A stretch of DNA of 64,000 nucleotides, taken from positions 3,279,001-3,343,000 of the forward strand of contig NZ_JAPEPJ010000001.1 of assembly GCF_026340255.1 (NCBI RefSeq), written 5' to 3'. The stretch's first letter is position 1, and the number at the start of each line of letters is the position of its first letter. The stretch is from Streptomyces sp. NBC_01408 (GTDB lineage Bacteria > Actinomycetota > Actinomycetes > Streptomycetales > Streptomycetaceae). The position numbers and the translations under genes were made by a program. Shown here one piece after another: positions 52,379 to 61,778 of this stretch. A model generated the notes under the pieces. It had not been told where the DNA came from. It saw nothing but the letters and a program-made list of their open reading frames with translations, and made no database searches.

Positions 52379-53830
52379 CTACTGCCGCGCCAGCGGCTTG
52401 CCCGTCGTCGCGTCCAGCACCTTCCGGTCGCCCAGCGGCTGCTGGAGCGTCGCCGTCAGCGACATCTCCTGCGCGAGCATGATGCAGGCCTGGCCCGGCT
52501 GGTTCGGAGTGTCGACGATCTTCACCAGGACCGACTCGGCCTGCTCCCGCGCCTCCAGGGCGTACGTGGAGCACACGCTGCCCCAGAAGTTCACGGTCAG
52601 CTTCCGGTCCGCCTCCTTGTACGAGAACCCGGGCACGGTCCGCCCGTCCTGCGGCGGGACCGGGGCCGGCGACTCCTCGGCCGCGGCCGGCTGGGCCACC
52701 GTACGGCCCGGTCCGCCGTCCTTGCCCGCCACCTCGAAGAGCCAGGCCGGAACCAGGCCCCGCGCCCCGCTCACCGTCCCGGGCACCAGCCCGAGCACGG
52801 CGCCCTTCACCGTCTCCGTGCGCGGGGGCTTCATCGGGCGCGGCTCCGGATTGCACGGCAGCGTGTCCGTGGCCCCGGGCGGGGTCTGCGGGTCCAGCGG
52901 GACCGAGGTCGCGCAGCCGCTCGGACCCGGACCGGTGCCGTCCGAGCCGCCCGACGCGGAGTTCAGCCGGGCCAGCGCCTCCACGGCGCCCACCACCCGC
53001 TGCTCGCCGGTCCGCTCGGGCGCCTTCAGCTCACCGCTGCCGGCCACCACCTGGGCTCCCGCGTCCACGCTCACCTTGGTGGACCAGCCCTGGGTGGGCA
53101 GCCCGCCGACCACCGGGTCCGCGGTCACCACCCGCACCGCGCCCTGGGTCAGCCGGGCGTCCAGCCGCGGGCCCTCCAGCCCGGCGGCGGCCAGTACCGG
53201 CGCCGCGGCCGCCTTGGCGGCCTCCTCGGACACCGGCTTGCCGCCGGGCGCGCCGATGTCCGTGCCCGCGTCCCCGGCGTCCCGGGGGAGGGTGGCCGGA
53301 CCGCAGGTGTCCTTCCCGCGCACGCAGTCGTCGCCCGCGCCGCCGCCCGCCTGGAAGCGGGTGAAGTTCCAGGTGGCCGGAGCCTTACGGGTCACCGTGA
53401 GCCGGGGCCCGGAGCCGTCGGCGGCCTCCCCGGCCAGCCAGACGTCGCCGGTCAGCCGCGGCGCGCCGGGGATCCCGAGCGCCGCGGCGAGCCGGGCCAC
53501 CTCCGCCGAGGTGACCTCGCCGGTCGCGGTGAACGTGGGCGCGGTGGCCGGTGCCTCCGGCAGTTCGACCTCGGCCCGGTAGACCACCCCGCCCCCGGAC
53601 GGGTCGGGCTCCCCGGGCGCGATGCCCGGTCCCGAGGGGTCGCCCGCCGCACGGGGCGCGGAGGCCGCGGTGTCGCCCGTACGGCCGCCCCCGGCGGCGT
53701 CGCCGTGGGCCGTGGACGCCCAGTACGCCGTCCCGCCGCCCGCGAACAGCACGGCGGCCGCGATCGAGCCGATGGCCCAGGCGGGCCGCCGTCGTGTGCC
53801 GCGTGATGTGTCGGGTTCTTCGCTGGTCAC
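52379..53830 (-). CDS. membrane-anchored hypothetical protein, Streptomyces type
   Basis: A 483-residue protein: short cytosolic N-terminus, one membrane helix (AWAIGSIAAAVLFAGGGTAYW), then a long extracellular region that is alanine-, glycine- and proline-rich. It holds segments such as YRAEVELPEAPATAPTFTA, WSTKVSVDAGAQVVAGSG and LVPAWLFEVAG, and four or more cysteines. No enzyme motif is visible. The GTG at 53830 has AAGGAGC upstream. It lies between erpA and the small gene at 53926 on the same strand as the latter. Similar proteins appear at this place in other Streptomyces, but that is from memory. Confidence 0.72.
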   Translation of the reverse strand: MTSEEPDTSRGTRRRPAWAIGSIAAAVLFAGGGTAYWASTAHGDAAGGGRTGDTAASAPRAAGDPSGPGIAPGEPDPSGGGVVYRAEVELPEAPATAPTFTATGEVTSAEVARLAAALGIPGAPRLTGDVWLAGEAADGSGPRLTVTRKAPATWNFTRFQAGGGAGDDCVRGKDTCGPATLPRDAGDAGTDIGAPGGKPVSEEAAKAAAAPVLAAAGLEGPRLDARLTQGAVRVVTADPVVGGLPTQGWSTKVSVDAGAQVVAGSGELKAPERTGEQRVVGAVEALARLNSASGGSDGTGPGPSGCATSVPLDPQTPPGATDTLPCNPEPRPMKPPRTETVKGAVLGLVPGTVSGARGLVPAWLFEVAGKDGGPGRTVAQPAAAEESPAPVPPQDGRTVPGFSYKEADRKLTVNFWGSVCSTYALEAREQAESVLVKIVDTPNQPGQACIMLAQEMSLTATLQQPLGDRKVLDATTGKPLARQ

Positions 53831-53925
53831 CGCATCGCTCCTTCGCCCGTTCCCTCGTACCTGATGCGGGTGGGACGGAGCAGACGCGAAACCGGTTCCC
53901 CGGGGGCCCGGCCCCCTCGCTTCCC

Positions 53926-54165
53926 CTACTGGTCCCCGTACTCGGCGGTGGCGGCGATCAGCCGGGCCGAGGCGGGCGGGACACGGATCCCGTGGATCTG
54001 GGAGGGCGCCACCCGAGCCGGCCGGGGGCCCGCCGGGACCGCCCAGTGCGGGGCCATCCGGGCGCAGTCGCCCAGCAGCTCGGCCAGGCCTGGCCGGAGG
54101 GAGACTTCCGTGGCACGCGCGTCGGCGGTGTACTCGGTGTGACCGAAGCCATCGGTGAAGGTCAT
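53926..54165 (-). CDS. small conserved hypothetical protein
   Basis: A 79-residue protein, MTFTDGFGHTEYTADARATE at the N-terminus, with a proline-rich middle and a helical end (SARLIAATAEYGDQ). It is likely real: codon use fits the genome and it lies 95 bases upstream of the membrane-anchored gene on the same strand. No domain or function is recognised. The ATG at 54165 is used; no clear Shine-Dalgarno. Confidence 0.6.
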   Translation of the reverse strand: MTFTDGFGHTEYTADARATEVSLRPGLAELLGDCARMAPHWAVPAGPRPARVAPSQIHGIRVPPASARLIAATAEYGDQ

Positions 54166-54297
54166 GTCCGAACCGTAGACATCCCGGGGTACGTGAAGAA
54201 AGACCTACTACGGGGTAGTTTCGTACGGTCGGATCAACGCTGCCGACCGGGTAGTTTTGACTGTCCCCTTGCCGTCCTTCGCAGGAGCATCCACGCC

Positions 54298-55275
54298 GTG
54301 CGTATCGCAGTCACCGGCTCCATCGCCACTGACCACCTGATGACCTTCCCCGGCCGTTTCGCCGACCAGCTGGTCGCGGACCAGCTGCACACGGTCTCCC
54401 TCTCCTTCCTCGTCGACAACCTCGACGTCCGGCGGGGCGGCGTCGGCCCGAACATCTGCTTCGGCATGGGGCAGCTGGGCAGCCGCCCGATCCTGGTCGG
54501 CGCGGCCGGCTCCGACTTCGACGAGTACCGTGCCTGGCTGGACCGGCACGGGGTCGACACCGAGTCGGTGCGCATCTCCGAGGTGCTGCACACCGCGCGC
54601 TTCGTGTGCACCACGGACGCCGACCACAACCAGATCGGCTCCTTCTACACGGGCGCGATGAGCGAGGCCCGCCTGATCGAGCTGAAGTCCGTCGCCGACC
54701 GGGTGGGCGGCCTCGACCTCGTCCTGATCGGCGCGGACGACCCCGAGGCGATGCTCCGCCACACGGAGGAGTGCCGCACGCGCGGGATCCCCTTCGCCGC
54801 GGACTTCTCCCAGCAGATCGCCCGGATGGACGGCGAGAACATCCGCACCCTCATGGAGGGCGCGACCTTCCTCTTCTCGAACGAGTACGAGAAGGGCCTC
54901 ATCGAGTCGAAGTCGGGCTGGACGGACGAGGAGATCCTCGCCAAGGTCGGCACCCGCGTCACCACCCTCGGCTCGAACGGCGTGAAGATCGAGCGGGTCG
55001 GCGAAGCCCCGATCGTCGTCGGCTGCCCCGAGGAGACCGCGAAGGTCGACCCGACCGGCGTCGGCGACGCCTTCCGCGCCGGGTTCCTCACCGGGCTCGG
55101 CTGGGGCGTCGGCCTGGAGCGCGCGGCGCAGCTCGGCTGCATGCTCGCCACGCTGGTCATCGAGACGCTGGGCACTCAGGAGTACACCCTGGCCCGTGCC
55201 CACTTCATGGAGCGCTTCACCAAGGCCTACGGCGAAGAGGCCGCGGCGGAGGTCAAGTCCCACCTGTCCGCCTAG
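54298..55275 (+). CDS. PfkB-family kinase, adenosine-kinase-like
   Basis: A 325-residue ribokinase-fold kinase. VRIAVTGSIATDHLMTFPGR opens the fold, RRGGVGPNICFGMGQLG and LVGAAGSDFDEYRAWLDRHG shape the sugar site, and the catalytic VDPTGVGDAFRAGF (second PfkB signature, with the base aspartate) is near the C-terminus. The neighbourhood (erpA-like gene and ctaC nearby) matches that of mycobacterial adenosine kinase AdoK, so adenosine is a reasonable substrate guess. The GTG at 54298 has AGGAG 10 bases upstream. Confidence 0.88.
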   Translation: MRIAVTGSIATDHLMTFPGRFADQLVADQLHTVSLSFLVDNLDVRRGGVGPNICFGMGQLGSRPILVGAAGSDFDEYRAWLDRHGVDTESVRISEVLHTARFVCTTDADHNQIGSFYTGAMSEARLIELKSVADRVGGLDLVLIGADDPEAMLRHTEECRTRGIPFAADFSQQIARMDGENIRTLMEGATFLFSNEYEKGLIESKSGWTDEEILAKVGTRVTTLGSNGVKIERVGEAPIVVGCPEETAKVDPTGVGDAFRAGFLTGLGWGVGLERAAQLGCMLATLVIETLGTQEYTLARAHFMERFTKAYGEEAAAEVKSHLSA

Positions 55276-55309
55276 CGGCGGGCCGCAGGGCCTGGGTGCG
55301 GCGCCGCTG

Positions 55310-55424
55310 CTGGGGCTCCGCCCCAGACCTCGCGCCTCAAGCGCCGGCGAGGCTGAAACATCCAGCCCCGCCGGCGTTTTGAGGCGCGGGTCCGGGCGGA
55401 GCCCGGTGCCCGGCGGAGCCGGGA
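55310..55424. repeat. GC-rich intergenic repeat pair between convergent genes
   Basis: Two copies of the CCGGCGTTTGAGGCGCGGG family (one per strand, with CCTCAAGCGCCGGCGAGG at 55336-55353 and CCCCGCCGGCGTTTTGAGGC at 55365-55384) and GGGGCTCCGCCCC-type hairpins fill the gap between the kinase and desulfurase genes. It probably ends both transcripts. Confidence 0.75.
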
Positions 55425-56804
55425 TCAGACGAGGCGGCGGACCAGGTACGCCACGCCCACAGGGCGGGGCGATTCGCCCACGTACTCGTGCCCCCGCATC
55501 GCGCACCACGCCGGGATGTCCAGCCGGGCCACCTCGTCGTCGGAGACGACCGTCACGGTGCCGCCCACCGGGACCCGGCCGATGGCGCGGGCCAGCTCGA
55601 TCACCGGCTGGGGGCACAGCAGGCCGAGTGCGTCGAGCTCCAGGGAGTCGGCCTCCGGCGGCGCCGCCGGGGCCTCGCTCACGCCGAGCTTCTCCCGTAC
55701 GCCCGCCACCGCACCCGGAAGCACCTCCAGGAACGCGTTGACCTCCTCCGCCGTGGTCCCCGGCGGCAGGGACACCCGTACGTTCCCCTCCGACAGCACC
55801 CCCATCGCCCGCAGCACGTGACTGGGGGTCAGCGTGGAGCTCGTACAGGAGGAGCCGGAGGAGACCGAGAAGCCGGCCCGGTCCAGCTCGTGCAGCAGGC
55901 TCTCCCCGTCGACGTACAGGCAGGAGAAGGTGACCAGGTGGGGCAGGCGGCGGTCCGGCGCGCCGACCACCTCCACGTCCGGGACCAGCCGGACCACCCG
56001 CCGCCGGATCCGGTCCACCAGGACCCGCAGCCGGGCGGCCTCCGCGTCGGCCTCGGCCCGTACGGCCCGCAGCGAGGCCGCCGCCGCCACGATCGCGGGG
56101 AGGTTCGCGAAGCCGGGGGAGCGCCCCGACTCCCGTTCGTCCGCCGGGCCTTGGGACGAGAACCGGACCCCCTTGCGGACCGCGAGCAGCCCGACCCCGG
56201 GCGGGCCGCCCCACTTGTGGGCGCTCGCGGCGAGGACGGACCAGGCGCCCTCCACCGGACCCCAGCCCAGCGACTGCGCCGCGTCCACCAACAGCGGCAC
56301 CCCGGCCGCCCCGCAGGCCTCGGCGACCTCCGCCACCGGCTGGACGGTGCCCACCTCGTGGTTGGCCGACTGGAGGCAGGCCAGGGCGGTCCGCGCGCCG
56401 AGGGCGTCGGCGTACCCGGCGGGGTCCACCGCGCCGTACCGGTCCACCGGCACCTGGGTGACGGTGCCGCCGGTTCGCTCGTGCGCGTCCGCCGCGTGCA
56501 GTACAGAACTGTGTTCGACCGCCGATACGACCAGATGGCCGCCGACGCGCCGGCGCCCGGCGAGGACCCCGGCAAGGCCCGTGTGAACCGCGTGCGTCCC
56601 CGAAGGAGTGAACACGAGCTCGTCGGCGCGACAGCCCACCGCTTCCGCGGCCGCCTCCCGGGCCGCGTCCAGCAGCAGCCGGGCGCGCCTTCCCTCCCGG
56701 TACAGCCGGGCCGGGTCGGCCCAGCCCTCGTCCAGGGAGGCCTGCAACGCCTGCCGGGCCACGGGGTGCAGGGGGGCGGCGGACGCGGTGTCGAAGTACG
56801 GCAT
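55425..56804 (-). CDS. fusion: cysteine desulfurase (NifS/IscS-like) + TusA-type sulfur carrier
   Basis: A 459-residue fusion. Residues 1-375 are a class V aminotransferase-fold desulfurase: PSGTHAVHTG, SAVEHSSVL, SANHEVGT, VDAAQSLG, the PLP lysine K197 (ASAHKWGGPP) and the catalytic loop cysteine C320 (SSGSSCTSS). Residues from about 385 form a TusA domain with the sulfur-carrying Cys-Pro at C397 (LDALGLLCPQPVIELA). Sulfur can thus pass from desulfurase to carrier within one chain. The ATG at 56804 has TAGCGT 6 bases upstream (leaderless). A palindromic element abuts this promoter. Confidence 0.93.
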   Translation of the reverse strand: MPYFDTASAAPLHPVARQALQASLDEGWADPARLYREGRRARLLLDAAREAAAEAVGCRADELVFTPSGTHAVHTGLAGVLAGRRRVGGHLVVSAVEHSSVLHAADAHERTGGTVTQVPVDRYGAVDPAGYADALGARTALACLQSANHEVGTVQPVAEVAEACGAAGVPLLVDAAQSLGWGPVEGAWSVLAASAHKWGGPPGVGLLAVRKGVRFSSQGPADERESGRSPGFANLPAIVAAAASLRAVRAEADAEAARLRVLVDRIRRRVVRLVPDVEVVGAPDRRLPHLVTFSCLYVDGESLLHELDRAGFSVSSGSSCTSSTLTPSHVLRAMGVLSEGNVRVSLPPGTTAEEVNAFLEVLPGAVAGVREKLGVSEAPAAPPEADSLELDALGLLCPQPVIELARAIGRVPVGGTVTVVSDDEVARLDIPAWCAMRGHEYVGESPRPVGVAYLVRRLV

Positions 56805-56819
56805 TCCGTCACGCTAGAC

Positions 56820-56987
56820 GAGTGAGTCCGGGGTGGCGCCTGCGGGGAGGGGCCAGGCACGCCCGTCTGCGGCGTTGTCGTCGGTCGCCGACGCTCCGCG
56901 TCGACTCCCTCCTCCGCCTTGCAGCCGCACGCGCCTGGCCCCTCCCCGCCCGCCCTACGGGCGGACGACGCCACCCCGGACTCACTC
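56820..56987. mobile_element. 168-bp palindromic element with 19-bp perfect terminal inverted repeats
   Basis: Perfect arms GAGTGAGTCCGGGGTGGCG (56820-56838) and their complement (56969-56987) enclose a second perfect 15-bp pair, GGGGAGGGGCCAGGC (56844-56858) with 56933-56947. Between them lies a core with GCGTTGTCG (56872-56880) and CCTCCGCCTTGC (56911-56922) that matches the core of the element at 965-1128. It encodes no protein. Its left end lies 3 bases from the -10 hexamer of the desulfurase gene. Confidence 0.7.
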
Positions 56988-57262
56988 ATCCGCCGCAGCC
57001 CGCCGCCGTCCGAGGTCAGGGGCCGTCAGATGCCTTCCGGAACGGGCCGGTCAGGGCCGATCGCACCGTCCCCCGGACGGCGGATCCATCCCTTCGGGGG
57101 CAGTAGCGGCGCGTTGGGCACCCTCCCCGCGCGACCCCAAATAGCGTCCAGTAGGGTTTGGTCCGCATAAACATCCAAACCCCTGCCTGCGTCAGGGCCG
57201 GCGACCGACCCGAACACGGCCGCGGCCGGCCGCGCGGGCCGAGACTCTCGGGAAGGCGCTAC
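56988..57262. other. intergenic region upstream of ctaC
   Basis: No convincing gene lies in these 275 bases. GGGTTTGG (57154-57161) and CCAAACCC (57175-57182) form an 8-bp stem 80 bases before ctaC. A promoter for the cta operon is expected here, but I cannot point to one with confidence. Confidence 0.4.
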
Positions 57263-58234
57263 GTGAGTCCCTACGGCTCCGACCGCTCGCCGCGGCGCCC
57301 GATGCGGCGGAAGCTGCTGCAGGCGCTGACTGCGGGCGTGGTCCTGGCGACCGCCACTGGTTGCTCGTATACATGGCAAGACTTTCCCCGCCTCGGAATG
57401 CCGACTCCGGTAACCGAGGAGGCGCCGCGCATCCTTTCCCTTTGGCAGGGATCCTGGGCAGCCGCGCTCATCACGGGCATCCTGGTGTGGGGTCTGATCA
57501 TCTGGAGCGTCATCTTCCACCGGCGCAGCCGGACGAAGGTGCAGGTTCCGCCGCAGACCCGGTACAACATGCCCATCGAGGCGCTGTACACCGTGGTTCC
57601 GCTCATCATCGTCTCGGTGCTCTTCTACTTCACCGCACGTGACGAGTCGAAGCTGCTCGCCCTCTCGAAGCCGGCGCACACGATCAACGTGATCGGCTTC
57701 CAGTGGAGCTGGGGCTTCAACTACATCGAAAACGTTGACGGGGATGCGGCGACCCCGAAGGCGGGTGAGGTCCCCAAGGAGCTCAACGCTATCCCGGACC
57801 GCTTCTCCAAGGCCTTCCCCGCCGGCGCCGAGGGCGTCTACGAGAAGGGCGTCCCCGGAGACCGCAACCCGCAGACGGGCAACCCGGGGCCGACGCTGGT
57901 CCTCCCCCTGGGTGAGAAGGTCCGCTTCATCCTGTCGTCGAACGACGTCATCCACTCCTTCTGGGTGGTCCCGTTCCTCTTCAAGCAGGACGTCATCCCG
58001 GGCCACACCAATGTCTTCGAGGTCACCCCTTCCCAGGAGGGCACCTTCATGGGCAAGTGCGCCGAGCTCTGCGGCGTCGACCACTCCCGGATGCTCTTCA
58101 ACGTCAAGGTCGTCTCGCCCGAGAAGTACCAGGAGTACCTGAAGGAGCTGGCCGAGAAGGGGCAGACCGGCTTCCTGCCGGCGGGCATCAAGCAGACCGA
58201 CCCGGCCCGGAATGCGGAGACGAACAAACTGTGA
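57263..58234 (+). CDS. ctaC: cytochrome c oxidase subunit II
   Basis: The CuA-bearing subunit of cytochrome aa3 oxidase. A 323-residue lipoprotein precursor (lipobox ending at C34, ATATGC), two helices ([20 protein letters not shown] and [17 protein letters not shown]) and a cupredoxin domain carrying the CuA site: histidine in VIHSFWVV and C-x3-C-x3-H-x2-M ([12 protein letters not shown]). The GTG at 57263 has GGAAGG 6 bases upstream. ctaD starts at its stop (GTGA), so they are coupled. Electrons come from the bc1 complex (qcrC at 63075). Confidence 0.97.
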   Translation: MSPYGSDRSPRRPMRRKLLQALTAGVVLATATGCSYTWQDFPRLGMPTPVTEEAPRILSLWQGSWAAALITGILVWGLIIWSVIFHRRSRTKVQVPPQTRYNMPIEALYTVVPLIIVSVLFYFTARDESKLLALSKPAHTINVIGFQWSWGFNYIENVDGDAATPKAGEVPKELNAIPDRFSKAFPAGAEGVYEKGVPGDRNPQTGNPGPTLVLPLGEKVRFILSSNDVIHSFWVVPFLFKQDVIPGHTNVFEVTPSQEGTFMGKCAELCGVDHSRMLFNVKVVSPEKYQEYLKELAEKGQTGFLPAGIKQTDPARNAETNKL

Positions 58235-59964
58235 GCATCCTCAACGAACCTCAGGGTGCCGCCGCAGCTGACTCGTACGAGAACGAGCTGCCGGTACGGC
58301 GCAAGCAGCCGGGCAATGTCGTCGTGAAGTGGATGACCACTACCGACCACAAGACCATCGGCACGATGTACCTGGTCACGTCGTTCGTGTTCTTCATCAT
58401 CGGCGGGATCATGGCGCTCTTCATGCGCGCCGAGCTGGCCCGTCCGGGTACGCAGATCATGTCGAACGAACAGTTCAACCAGGCGTTCACGATGCACGGC
58501 ACGATCATGCTGCTGATGTTCGCGACGCCGCTGTTCGCCGGATTCGCGAACTGGATCATGCCGCTGCAGATCGGTGCGCCCGACGTGGCGTTCCCGCGGC
58601 TGAACATGTTCGCGTACTGGCTGTACCTCTTCGGCTCCACCATCGCGGTGGCCGGCTTCGCCACGCCGAACGGCGCCGCCGACTTCGGCTGGTTCGCCTA
58701 CTCCCCGCTGTCGGACGCGGTCCGCTCGCCGGGCATCGGCGCCGACATGTGGATCATGGGTCTGGCCTTCTCCGGCTTCGGCACGATCCTCGGCTCGGTC
58801 AACTTCATCACCACGATCATCTGCATGCGCGCGCCCGGCATGACGATGTTCCGCATGCCGATCTTCACCTGGAACGTGCTGCTGACCGGTGTCCTGGTCC
58901 TGCTCGCCTTCCCGGTGCTGGCCGCCGCGCTCTTCGCGCTGGAGGCCGACCGCAAGTTCGGTGCGCACGTGTTCGACTCGGCCAACGGTGGCGCCTTGCT
59001 GTGGCAGCACCTCTTCTGGTTCTTCGGACACCCAGAGGTGTACATCATCGCCCTGCCGTTCTTCGGAATCATTTCCGAAGTGATCCCGGTCTTCTCCCGC
59101 AAGCCGATGTTCGGTTACATCGGTCTGATCGGTGCGACGATCGCGATCGCCGGCCTCTCGGTGACCGTGTGGGCCCACCACATGTACGTCACCGGCGGTG
59201 TGCTGCTGCCGTTCTTCTCCTTCATGACCTTCCTGATCGCGGTACCGACCGGTGTGAAGTTCTTCAACTGGATCGGCACCATGTGGAAGGGCTCACTGTC
59301 CTTCGAGACACCGATGCTCTGGGCCGTCGGCTTCCTGATCACCTTCACCTTCGGTGGTCTGACCGGCGTCATCCTGGCCTCGCCCCCGATGGACTTCCAC
59401 GTCTCCGACTCGTACTTCGTCGTCGCGCACTTCCACTACGTCATCTTCGGCACCGTGGTGTTCGCGATGTTCTCCGGATTCCACTTCTGGTGGCCGAAGT
59501 TCACGGGCAGGATGCTGGACGAGCGCCTCGGCAAGATCACGTTCTGGACGCTGTTCGTCGGCTTCCACGGCACCTTCCTGGTGCAGCACTGGCTGGGTGC
59601 GGAGGGCATGCCGCGTCGTTACGCGGACTACCTCGCCGCCGACGGCTTCACGCTGCTGAACACGATCTCGACGATCAGCTCGTTCCTGCTCGGCCTGTCG
59701 ATGCTTCCGTTCATGTACAACGTCTGGAAGACGGCGAAGTACGGCAAGAAGATCGAGGTCGACGACCCGTGGGGCTACGGCCGTTCGCTGGAGTGGGCGA
59801 CTTCCTGCCCGCCGCCGCGGCACAACTTCCTCACCCTGCCGCGGATCCGTTCCGAATCCCCGGCGTTCGACCTGCACCACCCGGAGATCGCGGCCCTCGA
59901 CCACCTCGAGGACCACGGTGCCGGTGCCAAGGCCGTCACCGGTGGCAAGGAGGCCGGCAAGTGA
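58231..59964 (+). CDS. ctaD: cytochrome c oxidase subunit I
   Basis: The catalytic, proton-pumping subunit. The 577 residues span 12 helices and carry the haem a, a3 and CuB ligands: [27 protein letters not shown] (with the CuB His-Tyr region), [10 protein letters not shown] and [28 protein letters not shown] closes the helical part and a charged C-terminus follows. GTG at 58231 overlaps the ctaC stop and ctaF starts at its own stop, so ctaCDF is one translational unit. Confidence 0.98.
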   Translation: MSILNEPQGAAAADSYENELPVRRKQPGNVVVKWMTTTDHKTIGTMYLVTSFVFFIIGGIMALFMRAELARPGTQIMSNEQFNQAFTMHGTIMLLMFATPLFAGFANWIMPLQIGAPDVAFPRLNMFAYWLYLFGSTIAVAGFATPNGAADFGWFAYSPLSDAVRSPGIGADMWIMGLAFSGFGTILGSVNFITTIICMRAPGMTMFRMPIFTWNVLLTGVLVLLAFPVLAAALFALEADRKFGAHVFDSANGGALLWQHLFWFFGHPEVYIIALPFFGIISEVIPVFSRKPMFGYIGLIGATIAIAGLSVTVWAHHMYVTGGVLLPFFSFMTFLIAVPTGVKFFNWIGTMWKGSLSFETPMLWAVGFLITFTFGGLTGVILASPPMDFHVSDSYFVVAHFHYVIFGTVVFAMFSGFHFWWPKFTGRMLDERLGKITFWTLFVGFHGTFLVQHWLGAEGMPRRYADYLAADGFTLLNTISTISSFLLGLSMLPFMYNVWKTAKYGKKIEVDDPWGYGRSLEWATSCPPPRHNFLTLPRIRSESPAFDLHHPEIAALDHLEDHGAGAKAVTGGKEAGK

Positions 59965-60359
59965 AGATCCAGGGCAAGATGTTCCTCTGGCTCTCCTTCT
60001 TCGTTCTGATCATGGCCGTCGTGTACGGCGTGTGGTCGAAGGAGCCCGTAGGCACCACCGCGCTGTTCCTGACCTTCGGTCTGACGGTCATGATCGGCTA
60101 CTACCTGGCCTTCACGGCCAAGCGCGTGGACGAGATGGCCCAGGACAACCTGGAGGCCGACGTCGCCGACGAGGCGGGCGAGCTGGGGTTCTTCTCCCCG
60201 CACAGCTGGCAGCCGCTCTCGCTGGCCATCGGTGGCGCGCTCGCCTTCATGGGAGTCGTCTTCGGCTGGTGGCTCATGTACTTCTCCGCCCCGGTCATCC
60301 TGATCGGCCTGTGGGGCTGGGTGTACGAGTACTACCGCGGTGAGAACCAGAACCAGTAG
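59961..60359 (+). CDS. ctaF: cytochrome c oxidase subunit IV, actinobacterial type
   Basis: A 132-residue protein with four helices ([70 protein letters not shown]) and a short acidic loop ([19 protein letters not shown]). This is the fourth subunit found only in actinobacterial aa3 oxidases. The GTG at 59961 overlaps the ctaD stop; AAGGAGG lies upstream. A strong terminator follows. Confidence 0.93.
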   Translation: MKIQGKMFLWLSFFVLIMAVVYGVWSKEPVGTTALFLTFGLTVMIGYYLAFTAKRVDEMAQDNLEADVADEAGELGFFSPHSWQPLSLAIGGALAFMGVVFGWWLMYFSAPVILIGLWGWVYEYYRGENQNQ

Positions 60360-60391
60360 CACCGCTCGCGCGGCCGCGTCGCGCACCACTT

Positions 60392-60427
60392 GGGGCCCGG
60401 ACACCTCTTCGGAGGAGTCCGGGCCCC
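60392..60427 (+). terminator. terminator of ctaCDF
   Basis: GGGGCCCGGAC (60392-60402) pairs perfectly with GTCCGGGCCCC (60417-60427) around a 14-base loop, followed by TCGTTTGC. Confidence 0.75.
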
Positions 60428-60482
60428 TCGTTTGCAGTCATCCCGCGCGCCGTATTTGTCATACCTTCATAGCGTTGGCCCC

Positions 60483-61727
60483 ATGAAGCACACACCGCGT
60501 CTTTGGACGGTACTCAGCTGCTCCCTGCTGGTCGCGTCCCTCGGGGCCGGCGCCACCGCATGCGGGTCCGGCGACAACCCGCTGTCCGCCCGCCCGTACG
60601 ACGCGGGCGATCAGGTCGCCTTCAACCAGGCCGCGGGCAGCCGCCCCGTGGACCCCAACCGCCCCCTCGAAGTCACCGCCAAGAGCGGCGAGGGCCGGAT
60701 CACCGACGTGAGCGTCGTGGACACCCACGGACGCCGCCTGGCGGGCGAACTCACCGCCAAGGGCGACCGCTGGCACAGCACCACCCCGATGGCCTCCGGG
60801 GTCCGCTACACGGTCACCGTGAGCACCGAGGACGAGCGGGGCGCTCCGGGGCAGCGCACGCTCACCTTCGACACGACCCCCTCCAAAGGGGTCCTCCAGG
60901 TCGAGTTCGGCCCGGAGGAGGGCAAGTACGGCGTCGGACAGCCCCTCACCGCCGACCTCAACGAGCCCGTCAAGGACAAGGCCGCCCGCGCGATCGTGGA
61001 GCGGGGCCTGATCGTCGACACCCCTCCCGGGGTCGTGGGCGCCTGGCACTGGGTGGACGACAAGACGCTCCACTACCGCCCCAAGGACTACTGGCCCGCC
61101 AACACCGAGATCTCCGTACGGAGCAACCTCGAAGGCATCAAGATCACCGACGAGCTCCGCGGAGCCGCCGCCAAGCCGTTGAAGCTGGAGATCGGGGACC
61201 GGGTCGAGGTCACCACCGACGCCTCCTCGCACTGGCTCACGTTCCGGCGCAACGGAGAAGTGATCAGTTCCATTCCGGTGACCACCGGAAAGCCCGGCTT
61301 CTCCACCCGCAACGGAATCAAGGTGGTGCTCGGGAAGCAGTACTACGTGCAGATGCGCGGCGACACCGTGGGCATCGGCGGCAGCGAGTACTACAACCTG
61401 CCCGTCTACTGGGCCACCCGTGTCACCTGGAGTGGTGAATACGTCCACGCCGCGCCGTGGTCCATCGACTCGCACGGCTACGCCAACGTCAGCCACGGCT
61501 GCACGGGCATGAGCACCGGCAACGCCGCCTGGTTCTACGAGAACATCACCGAGGGCGACATCGTCCAGGTGATCAACAGTATCGGCGACGACATGGACAT
61601 CTTCGGCAACGGCTTCGGCGACTGGAACATGGACTGGAAGGACTGGCGCGAAGGCAGCGCCCTGCTGAAGGGCACTCAGGAGGGCCGCAGCACCGTCGAC
61701 CAGGCCCGCCTGCGCCCCACCGTCTAG
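60483..61727 (+). CDS. L,D-transpeptidase lipoprotein (YkuD family)
   Basis: A 414-residue lipoprotein (lipobox ending at C27, ATACGSG) that acts in the cell wall. Two Ig-like domains of about 100 residues precede a YkuD catalytic domain with WSIDSHGYANVSHGCTGMS, whose HGC motif holds the active-site cysteine C340. The enzyme makes 3-3 cross-links in peptidoglycan or anchors proteins. TAGCGT ends 7 bases before the ATG (leaderless). It separates ctaCDF from ctaE. Confidence 0.93.
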   Translation: MKHTPRLWTVLSCSLLVASLGAGATACGSGDNPLSARPYDAGDQVAFNQAAGSRPVDPNRPLEVTAKSGEGRITDVSVVDTHGRRLAGELTAKGDRWHSTTPMASGVRYTVTVSTEDERGAPGQRTLTFDTTPSKGVLQVEFGPEEGKYGVGQPLTADLNEPVKDKAARAIVERGLIVDTPPGVVGAWHWVDDKTLHYRPKDYWPANTEISVRSNLEGIKITDELRGAAAKPLKLEIGDRVEVTTDASSHWLTFRRNGEVISSIPVTTGKPGFSTRNGIKVVLGKQYYVQMRGDTVGIGGSEYYNLPVYWATRVTWSGEYVHAAPWSIDSHGYANVSHGCTGMSTGNAAWFYENITEGDIVQVINSIGDDMDIFGNGFGDWNMDWKDWREGSALLKGTQEGRSTVDQARLRPTV

Positions 61728-61741
61728 TCCGGGGCCCCGTA

Positions 61742-61766
61742 CGGCCTCAGGAGTGCCCTGAGGCCG
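61742..61766. terminator. bidirectional terminator
   Basis: CGGCCTCAGG (61742-61751) pairs with CCTGAGGCCG (61757-61766) around a 5-base loop between two converging genes. Confidence 0.8.
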
Positions 61767-61778
61767 CAGGGAGGCCTG

